A DNA stretch of 64,000 nt from DASYQD01 sp036005845 (GTDB taxonomy: Bacteria > Acidobacteriota > Thermoanaerobaculia > Multivoradales > JAIOJS01): positions 35,665-99,664 of the forward strand of contig DASYQD010000039.1 in the NCBI GenBank assembly GCA_036005845.1, in the 5' to 3' direction. A program made the translations under genes and the position numbers. The notes beneath the pieces were generated by a model that searched no databases, was not told the origin of the DNA, and worked only from the letters and a program-made list of their open reading frames with translations. This document shows, piece by piece, positions 37,767 to 47,260 of the stretch (position 1 is the stretch's first letter; the number at the start of each line of letters is the position of its first letter).

Positions 37767-39092
37767 TCAAGCGCGCAGTGTCGGTAACCGCTCGGACGTC
37801 AGGCGCCGCAGCAGCGGCGAGTCGCGCACGATCGTCTCCTCGCGCCGCGGCCCGGTGGAGACGAGCGCCATCGGCACGCCGAGCTCCTGCTCGACGTAGG
37901 CGACGTAGTCGCGCGCCTGGGCCGGCAGCGACTCGTAGTCGAGGATGCCCACCGTCTGCTTGCGCCAGCCGGGCATGGCGCGGTACTCGGGCTTGGCTTC
38001 GGCGAGCACGCGCGCTTCCGCCGGGAACCGCTTGAGCAGCTCGCCGCGGTAGCGATAGCCCGTGCAGACCGGGATCTCGGCGAAGCCGTCGAGCACGTCG
38101 AGCTTGGTGAGCGCCACCGCGTCGACGCCGTTGAGCTCGGTCGAGTAACGCGCCGCCACGAGGTCGAGCCAGCCGCAGCGGCGCGGGCGGCCGGTGACGG
38201 TGCCGAACTCGTTGCCGCGTTTGCGCAGGTACTCGCCCGCGGCGCCGAGGTCCTCGGTGGGCAGCGGGCCGCCGCCGACGCGCGTGGTGTACGCCTTGAG
38301 CACGCCGAGCACGCCGTCGACCGCGCGCGGCGGCAGCCCCGTGCCGGTGCAAGCGCCGCCTGCCGTCGCGCTCGAGCTGGTGACGTACGGGTAGGTGCCG
38401 TGATCGACGTCGAGCATGCTGCCCTGCGCGCCCTCGAGCATGATGCGCTTACCGGCCTTGGCCGCCGACTGGAGAAGCGCCGCGGTGTCGGACTTGTAGG
38501 GCGCCAGGCGATCGGCCCAGTCGCGGCACTGATCGGCGACCCGCATCGGGTGGCCGATGGGCTCGCCGCCGAGCGCCTGCAGCTCACCCTCGATGCGCAG
38601 CAGCAGCGTGCGCAGGCGCTCCTCGAGATCGGGCGCCGAGAGGTCGCAGACGCGCAGGCCGGCGCGGCCGACCTTGGTCTCGTAGGTGGGGCCGATGCCG
38701 CGGCCGGTGGTGCCGATCTTGCCGCTGCCCGCCGCCTCCTCGCGCTTGAGGTCGAGCGCGCCGTGCTCGGGGAAGATGACCTGCGCCCGCTCGGAGACGA
38801 AGAGGCGGCCGTCGACGGCGATCCCCGCCTCGCGCAGCTTGCCGACCTCGTCGAAGAACGCCTCGGGGTCGATCACCATGCCGTTGCCGAGCACGCACTG
38901 CACCTCGCCGTGCAGGATCCCTGACGGGATCAGGCGGAGCGAGAAGTGCTTCTCGCCGAAGCGCACCGTGTGGCCGGCGTTGTGGCCGCCCTGATAGCGC
39001 GCGACGAAGTCGAACGCCGGGCAGAGGAGGTCGACGATCTTCCCCTTCCCCTCGTCTCCCCACTGCATGCCGACGACGACGACGTTGGCCAT
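37767..39092 (-). CDS. purA: Adenylosuccinate synthetase
   Basis: A 441-residue enzyme. GMQWGDEGKGK at residues 9-19 binds the nucleotide and includes the catalytic Asp (D13); GGHNAGHTV, GTTGRGIGPTYETKVGRAG and EGAQGSMLDVDHGTYPYVTSS are the other signature blocks, and it ends with a complete C-terminal domain. It joins IMP and aspartate with GTP to give adenylosuccinate in AMP synthesis. The start is the ATG at 39092 rather than the upstream in-frame codon at 39119. It is divergent from the unusual two-gene system beginning at 39322. Confidence 0.97.
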   Translation of the reverse strand: MANVVVVGMQWGDEGKGKIVDLLCPAFDFVARYQGGHNAGHTVRFGEKHFSLRLIPSGILHGEVQCVLGNGMVIDPEAFFDEVGKLREAGIAVDGRLFVSERAQVIFPEHGALDLKREEAAGSGKIGTTGRGIGPTYETKVGRAGLRVCDLSAPDLEERLRTLLLRIEGELQALGGEPIGHPMRVADQCRDWADRLAPYKSDTAALLQSAAKAGKRIMLEGAQGSMLDVDHGTYPYVTSSSATAGGACTGTGLPPRAVDGVLGVLKAYTTRVGGGPLPTEDLGAAGEYLRKRGNEFGTVTGRPRRCGWLDLVAARYSTELNGVDAVALTKLDVLDGFAEIPVCTGYRYRGELLKRFPAEARVLAEAKPEYRAMPGWRKQTVGILDYESLPAQARDYVAYVEQELGVPMALVSTGPRREETIVRDSPLLRRLTSERLPTLRA

Positions 39093-39321
39093 TGGCGCGA
39101 CCTCTCGGGCGGGCGGCAAAGTACCAGAGCGGCCCGAAAAGAAGAAGGCGCGAACAGGCTAGCCGCGCTCGGTGCGGCTGACGAGTGGCACTAAGTGCGG
39201 ACGCTGGCGAGCCTCGTAGCAGGAGGGACCCTGAAACAGGTAGCCTACGCCTGCCGCATCGTAGTTCTGAGATCTTCGGCGGGCGCCATGCCTGCGAACC
39301 CTTCTGTTTGGAGGACAAGGA

Positions 39322-42300
39322 GTGGATGACGCGCAGAGTAGACAGAATCATCAATTCGCATGGCTACTCCACTGCTATCACCGCCATTGTCTGGTCGACA
39401 CGCCGGCACCCGCCGGCACCGAGACCCTATTCCCTGAGTCGCATCCGTGGCTCGTCGATGCCACGGGCGCCGAGATCCAACTCGACTACGAGCCGCGATC
39501 ACTCGCCATTAATCGCGAGGCCGATCGCGTTGCAGTGGGCACCAAGTCAGGAAAGGTCCACGTGGCCACGCGTCGCGGCTCAAACTGGTCGACAGCGGTT
39601 GTAAGTCTTAAGGACATCGACAGCCGAACGACCAGCGCCGTTCGTGGTCTCGCCTTCGGCGCCACGGGTCGCCTCTATGCCTGCACCCGCAGCGGTCGCG
39701 CCTGGTTGCTCGACGACGAACGAGATCCGCAGCCCATCAAGTTGCCCGATGACGACGCCGAGGAGTTTCGGGGTTGGGTCGGTCGCTGTCAGCGTCTGCT
39801 GCCGCTCACGCCTCCCAACGCCTCCGCCGAGGCTGGTCACGAAGACGACTTCCTGTTGCTCACTCGTGGTAACAGGACGTGCCGCCTGCGCGACGAGGCT
39901 CTGCGCGTGATCGATGTCAGTCCGCACGAAGGAGCGGCGACGCTGTTTCCTGGCTGGTCGGGCGAGCGAATCACCGCCGGTGCCTGGACTGGCGATTACC
40001 TGTGGGTGCTCGGGGAGGGTGGCGCGCTCCACCTGTTCGGTTTCGCGTCGCACGAGTTCGAGCCCGTGGCGCAGTACTCGCTCCACTACCCGCGCGGCCG
40101 CGGTCTCTTCGGCGACATCTCGCCAACTCCAGTGGGGCTCGGGGTGCTCGTAGCCGACGACGTCACGTTCCTACCGTTCGAGTCTTCCCGCGAGCGAACG
40201 TCGGGGCCGCGCTTGAGGCTAGACGAGACCGGCCGAAGGCGAGGTCCCGAGGTGAGCCCACGCACCTGGCGTCATGTCCAGGACGCCATGGACGTCGCGA
40301 CTTGGCTGCCCTTCTACGGCTCGCAGGACGAGCTCGACAACGCCAAAGACGTCACGCTGTTTGTGGCCCAGGCTCATCGCGGTTTGAGCGCGATGACCTG
40401 GCCGATCGACGATGACAAAAGGCAGGTGGAGCTATCGAGCGTCCCGCTCGACGAACACCGGGAGGCCCCGTCGGCGCTTTTCGTCGCCGTGCGCACGACT
40501 CCGGGCAGCGACCATCGCCCTGCGGGCATCGGTCCGGCGGTACTCGCGGTGTCGACGCGCGACCACCGTCTGATCCTGCGCTCCCTACTCGACCGAACGA
40601 CGCTCGAATCGACATTGAAGAGCCATTGGGATGGACAGCGTCCCGACGAGCCGCAAAATGCCAGCGAGGCTTGGTGGTTGGCGAGCCAGGAGCTAAAGGA
40701 GAGGGGTCACCAAGCGTTGGACGTCGCTGGCACGTGCCTGCCGCACCTAGAGGCCGGCGACGTAAGGCGCCTCGCCGTGACGCTGATGGCGAAGCCGCTT
40801 CAGGGGACGCCGGAGACGGAAGCCAAGGGCTTCAAGGGATGGATCCGCGGGCTGTTGCGCCGGGCCGGTGAACTCGGCACGCAGGCGCTCGACGACACGT
40901 GCGCAGAGATCGCGGAGGGACTATCCCGCCAAGCGCCAGACGGTCAGGACTGGCTCAAGCACTACGAGGGCCTCTTCCGCAAGTGGGTGATCTATGGCTA
41001 CACCTACGGCGAGAAGGAACTCGGCCTGCGCGATCTTTGCCAAGCCAACGTCGACGGTGGCCGCGGGCTTGACGCGCTGACCTACCTGACCAAATGCATC
41101 CGCAAGCGTGCCGATCCGGTTTGGCGTGTGGAGGTTGCCGATCCGACGTTGCGTTCCGCAGCCTGGGACCTGCATGCCGCCAAGGACGGCGGGCTGGTGC
41201 TCGCTTCATTCACCGACGGCACCATCGCCGCGCTCGGGCTCGATGGGACCCGCTATGCGTTCGCCGCCGACCGGCCGGCCGACCTCGGCGTCGAGATCGA
41301 CCGAGCGGGCAGGATCCTCTCGGTGGGGTCGCGTGAGTTTCGGCGTAAGTATCACCACGGCCCCTATGCCCGGCGGCTCTACGTCGAGCAACTCGACGGG
41401 CGTCGCTACTTAGCGGTTTTCGCGCTGCGTGGGTGGCGCCGGGAGGACCTCAAGCTCAAGCTCCCCGGAGCCCGCAACGCCCAGCTCGTAGCCCTCGAGC
41501 TGGAGCTGGATAAGAAAAACCGTCAGGTCTTTATTCGCGGCGGCCAATCTCACCGGCTCGACGATGAGGGCTATGCGATCGCCGAGCGGTACCGTGGACC
41601 GGCAGGGCATCCCACTTATCTGCTGATCGGCACCGCGGCTGAGGGGGCGGCCGAGACCGGCCAGTACAGCCCTTTCCTCGAGGTCGAGCTGAGTACTCAT
41701 GGAGGCGTGCGGGTCGCGCCTCCAAAGCAGCTCAAGCTAGCGGTTCCCGCCGGCGAGCGCACGCGTCTCAAGGAAGCTCAGATCCACCCGATGCTGCTAC
41801 GAGACCCCTGCTGGTCCTTGGTTGCCGACCCGCGCTCCGGAGCCGGCGAGCATTGGGCTGGATTCCAATCCGGTCGGATTACCAAATTCGCTGTCAAGGA
41901 TGGGAGAGTGACCGAAGCGGAGGGAGCCGAACTGCTGGGCGACGGCGCGGTTTGGGCGTTAGCTGCAACCGCTGACCCGACGGTCAGCCGCGTGGCAGCG
42001 GCGGCCGGCGCGCGCTCAAGCGCGTTCCTCGCTTACGGAACGGCCCGGGGAGCCATCGGCGTCGTGCACGCCACTAATGAAGGCAGCGAGACGCAGGTGG
42101 CCCACATCTACCAAACACGGGAGTCCCTGCCCATCTCCAGCATCTTCGCCTACAGCGACTTTTCCTTCGGCGACGAACACCGCCGGTTCTTCCTCGCCAC
42201 CACCCAAGAGGGAGTCGCCGTTCTCCTTCGCGTCCACACGACGCCGTTCGCGCCGCCGGGCTCGCGTGTCGATCGCTTCTCGTTGCCCGGAACGGTCCGC

Positions 42301-44820
42301 GCCGCAGTGCCGATCCGCGCCGACGACGACAGCAAAGGACCGGATTTCCTAGTCGCGTCCGGTGACGGCGTGCTCAGGCGTCTCTGCCTGGCCCTGCCAC
42401 GCGGCAGTCAGCGACGGCGGGACGCGGGCGTGGACACCCACCTGCTGTTGAGCCGCGCGCGGCATGACCTAGGGCTGCTGTTCGGCGACGATCACACTGT
42501 CGACGGCCTGCGTTTGCTGCGAGTAGGAGGCGAGCAGCTGCGCCGGTTCTCGTTGTGGCGCACCATGCAGGAAGCGGCGGCCGACTTGCTCGACATCAAG
42601 CCTCAGTTCTCCGGGGAACCGCCATACCCGTACGTGCCGCCCGCCGTCGATCAGCTCCTGAACCCGGTCAGGCGCTATCTCGAGGTGATGGCCGGCCTCG
42701 CCGAGGATTGCTTCCGTCTCCGCCCCTTCCGCCGCGAGCCCGCCAAGATTCTCTGGGAGGAGGGCGCCAGGGTGGCGCGCACGATGGCTGCGGCGGCGCT
42801 CGAGCACCCGGATCGCGACGACCTTTTGCAGGCGGCGTTGACGCTCCACGCCGAAGTCGACGACCTCTGTAACCGCTGGATGGGCTCGGCCCACGGCGAC
42901 GAGGCCGCGGTGCTCGCGCACTCGTTCGCCCATCTCCTCGATTGGGCGGACCTCGCGTTGCTGGGCCGGTCGACACCGGAGGGGTCGATGCAGGGCGACT
43001 ACCGGCAGATGACACTGACCAAGCTGATCGCCCGGCGACTCACCTACGACAGCCCGATGGTTCCGTTGGAGGCGTTGCGCGTCATCAACGACTCCAGCTG
43101 GCGAGTCTTGGTCGCAATTGCCGAGGCGCGGGTCAACTCACAGCTGCCGGAGAGTCACTGGACTCGCAGCTTCGGACGGCGTAGCGAGGCGGCCCGCGCC
43201 GGCCTCTACGAGCTCTCGATCCTGGTCGGCGAGCTGGGCAAGAAAGCAATGCCGACCGCGCGCAGCGGCGATCCGCTGATCAGCGAGGTGGTGCGGAACT
43301 TCGCGCTGTCGCTGCTACTCACCCCCAACCGCAGCGGCGTCATCTATCAGGTGTTCAGCGAGAGCGGCCTCTTTGGGGCGCCGTACACGCTGCGCGCCGA
43401 GGTGCGACGTCTCGCCGAGAGATATCGGGTCTGGCTTGAGGGGTTGGTACCCGGGGGCGCAACCAACGAGATGGCGCGGGCGATCGAGCTCTTCGACTTG
43501 GCGTCCGAGACCTCCGAGGGGTTGGTGGAACGCAGTTGGGACAAACTCGAAGAGAAAACCCGCGAGCTCGGCGAGGAGCCCGACGACGTTTTCTCGGACG
43601 CCACTTTCTACGCCGAGCTGAATGCGGTAATCGGCCGAGCCCGAGGTCTGCAGCGGATCCTGCCGTCAGGGAGCGAGGAAACCAACGAGCCTGCGACGGC
43701 TACGCCAGTCGCGGCGCGTTCGCTGCGGTACTTCCCGCACTCCGCTGTCTACCTCGCCAGCATCGCCGCCACTCGCGACCTCATCCGCGCTGCGCTGGGG
43801 GACCCCAAGACCACGCCGCCCGGCGACCAGCTGCGGACATGGCGCGAAAAGTACGAGGAGCTGGTCGCGAAGCTCGCCAAGGCTGACCTTTTCGAGCCGC
43901 AGCGGAGCCAGTACGCGCTGATCCTCCGGTCTTGGAAGTCGGAGATCGAAAGCCGCGGTTGGGCCGGCTTGGATCTGCTGGTGACGCTCGATCGGATGAA
44001 CCGGCACGTTTTCCGACGCGACGCCGACCGCCTGCTCGAGGCGGTCATCGAGCTGTCATGCCGCGCCGCACCCCCGTTTCCAACGTTGCTTCTCGAGAAT
44101 GACCACGGCGCCCCCGCAAAACTCTCCATCCGCGAGCACCTCCTGAGGGAGCTGGAGAACCGCCCGTTGCTTCGTGCCCTCTACGAGCAAACCCAAGTAA
44201 TCGTCGAAACCAACAGCCTCACTAGCGCTTTGCTGGTGGCTGGGGTGACCAGAATCCGGGGAGGGAGTCTGGGAACGGTCACCCGGGAGCAGCTCTTCGA
44301 GGCCTTCAGTGACTCCTGCTCGCCGCACGGCATCAAGGTGGATCCGGACCCAGCTGCCTTGGAGGAGTGCCCAACGATCCCGGGCAACCGTTTACTCTGG
44401 AAGGCGGTCTTCAGCGAGCTGGCGCTCAACTTGCGCAATTACGGAACTCAGGAGAGGGGTCCCGGACGACATGCCTCGATCACCTTCGCCGTCAGTGAAC
44501 GAGGGCTATCGCTGGTGATAGCGGGAAACAATCCATTGGTCTACTCCCTTCCAAACTGGTCAGTGTTGGTCGAGATGCCCGACGATGAGCTACGCGAGTT
44601 GCTGTCCAAGAAGGTGGCTTCCGCCTTCAAGACCGGCCGCCGGCTGGGCATCGCGAGCGAGTCATCGACCGGTATGGGAATCTTCATCCTGCAGCGTATA
44701 GCAACGCTCATGGGTGCCGATCTTTCCTGCCGGGTCGCTGCCGGAAGGGCTGCCGGGGCCTCGTGGGAAACGGTCATGGATTGGACACCGGCAGCCCTTC
44801 GCAAGGAGGGGCACCCGTGA
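39322..44820 (+). CDS. Giant protein with beta-propellers and C-terminal GHKL (histidine-kinase-like) ATPase domain
   Basis: A 1832-residue protein with a GTG start and a GGAGG site at 39311-39315. Residues about 45-360 show propeller-like repeats (GTKSGKVHVATRRG, GATGRLYACTRSGRAWLLDD). A second propeller-like region spans about 605-1050 (LVLASFTDGTIAALGLDG, FLATTQEGVAVLL, FLVASGDGVLRRL). About 1080-1690 is mostly helical. The end (about 1690-1815) has a GHKL pattern: N-box ELALN at 1699-1703, an altered D-box AGNNP at 1734-1738 (no Asp), and G-box STGMGIFILQRIATLMG around 1784-1786. No Walker P-loop was found. A possible phospho-His is H1606, which is weak. It overlaps the SIR2 gene by four bases. 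Confidence 0.8.
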   Translation: MDDAQSRQNHQFAWLLHCYHRHCLVDTPAPAGTETLFPESHPWLVDATGAEIQLDYEPRSLAINREADRVAVGTKSGKVHVATRRGSNWSTAVVSLKDIDSRTTSAVRGLAFGATGRLYACTRSGRAWLLDDERDPQPIKLPDDDAEEFRGWVGRCQRLLPLTPPNASAEAGHEDDFLLLTRGNRTCRLRDEALRVIDVSPHEGAATLFPGWSGERITAGAWTGDYLWVLGEGGALHLFGFASHEFEPVAQYSLHYPRGRGLFGDISPTPVGLGVLVADDVTFLPFESSRERTSGPRLRLDETGRRRGPEVSPRTWRHVQDAMDVATWLPFYGSQDELDNAKDVTLFVAQAHRGLSAMTWPIDDDKRQVELSSVPLDEHREAPSALFVAVRTTPGSDHRPAGIGPAVLAVSTRDHRLILRSLLDRTTLESTLKSHWDGQRPDEPQNASEAWWLASQELKERGHQALDVAGTCLPHLEAGDVRRLAVTLMAKPLQGTPETEAKGFKGWIRGLLRRAGELGTQALDDTCAEIAEGLSRQAPDGQDWLKHYEGLFRKWVIYGYTYGEKELGLRDLCQANVDGGRGLDALTYLTKCIRKRADPVWRVEVADPTLRSAAWDLHAAKDGGLVLASFTDGTIAALGLDGTRYAFAADRPADLGVEIDRAGRILSVGSREFRRKYHHGPYARRLYVEQLDGRRYLAVFALRGWRREDLKLKLPGARNAQLVALELELDKKNRQVFIRGGQSHRLDDEGYAIAERYRGPAGHPTYLLIGTAAEGAAETGQYSPFLEVELSTHGGVRVAPPKQLKLAVPAGERTRLKEAQIHPMLLRDPCWSLVADPRSGAGEHWAGFQSGRITKFAVKDGRVTEAEGAELLGDGAVWALAATADPTVSRVAAAAGARSSAFLAYGTARGAIGVVHATNEGSETQVAHIYQTRESLPISSIFAYSDFSFGDEHRRFFLATTQEGVAVLLRVHTTPFAPPGSRVDRFSLPGTVRAAVPIRADDDSKGPDFLVASGDGVLRRLCLALPRGSQRRRDAGVDTHLLLSRARHDLGLLFGDDHTVDGLRLLRVGGEQLRRFSLWRTMQEAAADLLDIKPQFSGEPPYPYVPPAVDQLLNPVRRYLEVMAGLAEDCFRLRPFRREPAKILWEEGARVARTMAAAALEHPDRDDLLQAALTLHAEVDDLCNRWMGSAHGDEAAVLAHSFAHLLDWADLALLGRSTPEGSMQGDYRQMTLTKLIARRLTYDSPMVPLEALRVINDSSWRVLVAIAEARVNSQLPESHWTRSFGRRSEAARAGLYELSILVGELGKKAMPTARSGDPLISEVVRNFALSLLLTPNRSGVIYQVFSESGLFGAPYTLRAEVRRLAERYRVWLEGLVPGGATNEMARAIELFDLASETSEGLVERSWDKLEEKTRELGEEPDDVFSDATFYAELNAVIGRARGLQRILPSGSEETNEPATATPVAARSLRYFPHSAVYLASIAATRDLIRAALGDPKTTPPGDQLRTWREKYEELVAKLAKADLFEPQRSQYALILRSWKSEIESRGWAGLDLLVTLDRMNRHVFRRDADRLLEAVIELSCRAAPPFPTLLLENDHGAPAKLSIREHLLRELENRPLLRALYEQTQVIVETNSLTSALLVAGVTRIRGGSLGTVTREQLFEAFSDSCSPHGIKVDPDPAALEECPTIPGNRLLWKAVFSELALNLRNYGTQERGPGRHASITFAVSERGLSLVIAGNNPLVYSLPNWSVLVEMPDDELRELLSKKVASAFKTGRRLGIASESSTGMGIFILQRIATLMGADLSCRVAAGRAAGASWETVMDWTPAALRKEGHP

Positions 44821-46349
44821 GCGATCTCCTGGGTAACAGGGTGCGGCGTGCGGTGCAGCGGTACGGCCGCGTCGGCCTGCTGGTCGACGACTCGCCGCGC
44901 GCAAACCATCGGGTGGCGCGAGAGATGTATGGCGCCGAGAGCCTGCCGGATTGGTGGGTGGTGGCGCGGTCGCAGCAGTGTGCGGAGGATGCTTTGAAAG
45001 CGATGGCGGCGCTGCCACCAGACCCCCGCATCCCCAGCCTGATCCTTATCGATCGCTACTTGCCGTTGAAGTGTGACGATCAGAACGAGATGCCCTGGGA
45101 TGATTCACGCCTGGATACGTTGACCGCCGACTCCCGCGCCTCCCACCGCGCCTTCTTCTCCAGCTATCCGTTCGCTAACGATGGCGATGGGGCTAGTCGG
45201 CTGCACTGGCAACCTCGCGATTCCGAAACCATCGTCAGGTTACGGAGAACGGTCGAAGCGGCCGCACAGAACGACCCATCGCAATGGTCGCTGTTACGGT
45301 TCGCGCCGGACGAGTGGCGAAAACCCATCGCCAGCTTGATCAAGAAGCTTGCCACCGAGACTACGGGGCGTACGGAGCGCATGGTGCTCCTCACCGGTGC
45401 CGGAGCGTCGGTAGCCGAAAGCGCGTTCTCGCCGGGGATGCCGCTGACCCCTTTCCTGTTGTCGAGCGCGCTCAGCACCGTGTTCCTCGAGACGAAGAAG
45501 ATTCGCGAAGGCCAGTTTCCAAGGATTATGGCGGCGCAGTTTCCGGCGGCGCCGGATTGCTGTCGAGTGCCAGAGCCTGCCGGCGAAGTGCCCCAGGCCG
45601 CTCCGCCGGGCGTGACCGAGGGGCCGCTGCAGCGCGCCCTCCGCGAGCTCTTGAAAGCCCACCGCCTGGGCGATGACTGGTGGCGTCTCACCGATCTGGT
45701 TAGCGTCGAAAAGAACCCCGGCTTCGAGGCGGAGGTGAACAACCTGCTCCCCACGCTCAACCGGTCAATGCTGCGCTACGACCGGGACTTCCCCAGCGTC
45801 CATTGGTACTTTGCTCACCTGCCCTGGGATCGCATCGTCACGACTAACTTCGACACCTACCACGAACGCGCCTCGCAGCAGGCGGTAGCGCTCTGGCGAC
45901 GTCGGCCTCCCACCGGGCTAGAGCCGCGGCAGGGCCTCGGCTACTCCGACAAGGGGTTGGGGGATCGGGAATTGGCTACCGTGCCATTGCTACGAAAGCC
46001 GTACGGCTCCCTTGCACACCCCGAGATCCTGGCGTGGACCGACACCGAGCTTGCGGATTCGGAGGAGAGGTTCGGAAAAGCCTTCGAGAAGCTCGACTCC
46101 ATCTGGCTGGTGGTCGTCGGCCACTCCGTCCGCGACGTTTGGATCGCCGACTGGATCCGGGCCAACGCCAACAGTGGCCGGATCGTCAAGATCTTCTGGG
46201 TCGACAAGCAAGCGAAGCGTGAATCATCGAGGGCGGGAAACAGCTGGGACGCTCTACTCAAGGCCGGCCGTGTGGAATGCCTCGAGGGGCGTGCCGTGGA
46301 GTTCGCCCACGACTTATTCATGCAGTATTGGCAGGCGCGGGTGCCGTGA
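44817..46349 (+). CDS. Receiver-like domain fused to SIR2-like (NAD-targeting) domain
   Basis: A 510-residue protein, GTG start overlapping the previous stop (GTGA), with an AAGGAGGGG site upstream. Residues about 17-178 look like a response-regulator receiver with an insertion: D24/D25, phospho-acceptor candidate D79 in LILIDRYLP, and K169 in WRKPI. Residues about 188-505 are a SIR2-like domain: GAGAS at 194-198, TTNFD at 342-346 (N344, D346), and VVVGHSVRDVWI near the end. Where the family has the catalytic His in a KxHGS motif, this protein has KPYGS at 394-398 (Y396). This fits a NAD-consuming conflict effector, perhaps altered or inactive, controlled by the larger partner. Confidence 0.82.
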   Translation: MSDLLGNRVRRAVQRYGRVGLLVDDSPRANHRVAREMYGAESLPDWWVVARSQQCAEDALKAMAALPPDPRIPSLILIDRYLPLKCDDQNEMPWDDSRLDTLTADSRASHRAFFSSYPFANDGDGASRLHWQPRDSETIVRLRRTVEAAAQNDPSQWSLLRFAPDEWRKPIASLIKKLATETTGRTERMVLLTGAGASVAESAFSPGMPLTPFLLSSALSTVFLETKKIREGQFPRIMAAQFPAAPDCCRVPEPAGEVPQAAPPGVTEGPLQRALRELLKAHRLGDDWWRLTDLVSVEKNPGFEAEVNNLLPTLNRSMLRYDRDFPSVHWYFAHLPWDRIVTTNFDTYHERASQQAVALWRRRPPTGLEPRQGLGYSDKGLGDRELATVPLLRKPYGSLAHPEILAWTDTELADSEERFGKAFEKLDSIWLVVVGHSVRDVWIADWIRANANSGRIVKIFWVDKQAKRESSRAGNSWDALLKAGRVECLEGRAVEFAHDLFMQYWQARVP

Positions 46350-46435
46350 AGTCGAGGGGCGACGTGAAACACTGAGCGCTCACCGGGCTTGGGCGGTTGG
46401 ACGCTAGAATTCCGGCGAGGGCGCGGCCCTTCCCC

Positions 46436-47260
46436 ATGAACGACTTCGCCGTCTTCGCGCCGTATCTCCTGCTGCTCGGCTACGCGGCGGCGACCGCCGC
46501 TTACGGCGTCCTCTTCTTCACCGGCAACAAGGGCGCGCAGCGGGTCGCCAGCCCGTTGCTGCAGGCGGCGGTCGTGCTCCACCTCGCCTACCTGGGGTGG
46601 CTGACGTGGCGCTGGACGCAGTTCCCCGGCGCCACCGTGTCGCAGGCGCTCAGCGTCCTCGCTTTCGCCATCGCCATCATCTACCTCTTCCTCGAGTGGC
46701 TCGGCGGCGAGCGGGCCACGGGCTTCTGGCTGGTCGGCGAGGCGCTCGTCTTCCAGCTCCTCGCCGTCGTCCTCCACGAGCCGCTGCCGCCCAAGCGGGA
46801 GCTGTTCGAGCATCCGCTGTTCGGCATCCACGTCTTCCTCGCGTTGCTCGGCTACGCGGCCTTCGCGGTGGCGGCGAGCTACGGCTTTCTCTTCCTGCGG
46901 CTCTATCGCGAGCTCAAGCGCTCTCGCTTCTCGGTCTTCTACGGCAAGCTGCCGCCGCTCGAGGTTCTGGAGCGGATGATGAGCGGCGCGCTGATGGTCG
47001 GGTTCGTGGCGCTCACGCTGGCGCTGCTCGACGGGGCGGTGTGGGCGAGCCAGCGCAGCGACCTCGACTGGCAGCACGATCCGACGATCCTTCTCACCTT
47101 CGCCACCTGGGCCCTCTACGCCGTCGCGCTGCTGCTGCGCCGGCTGCGCCGGTGGCAGGGGCGGCAGACGGCGATGGCGAGCCTCGCCGGGCTCGGCGTC
47201 ATCGTGGCGTCGTTCGTGGCCGTGCACACGCTGGTGATCGGCTTCCACCGCTCCTTCTGA
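46436..47260 (+). CDS. hemX: HemX/CcsA-like cytochrome c assembly membrane protein
   Basis: A 274-residue protein with about eight membrane helices (for example AVFAPYLLLLGYAAATAAYGVLF, LSVLAFAIAIIYLFLEWLG, HVFLALLGYAAFAVAASYGFLFL). The Gly/aromatic pattern and the location directly before hemA are those of the HemX (CcsA/CcmC-like) proteins. Its stop TGA overlaps the hemA start (TGATG), so the pair is coupled. HemX proteins are linked to haem handling or control of HemA levels. Confidence 0.85.
   Translation: MNDFAVFAPYLLLLGYAAATAAYGVLFFTGNKGAQRVASPLLQAAVVLHLAYLGWLTWRWTQFPGATVSQALSVLAFAIAIIYLFLEWLGGERATGFWLVGEALVFQLLAVVLHEPLPPKRELFEHPLFGIHVFLALLGYAAFAVAASYGFLFLRLYRELKRSRFSVFYGKLPPLEVLERMMSGALMVGFVALTLALLDGAVWASQRSDLDWQHDPTILLTFATWALYAVALLLRRLRRWQGRQTAMASLAGLGVIVASFVAVHTLVIGFHRSF

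Noticed and set aside
39093..39321. Attachment site or tRNA junction beside the two-gene system
   Set aside because: No tRNA, direct repeats or integrase flank it, so a defined integration site is not supported.
46016..46020. H401 as a substitute catalytic His in the SIR2 domain
   Set aside because: It lies five residues after the normal position; without a structure this cannot be claimed.
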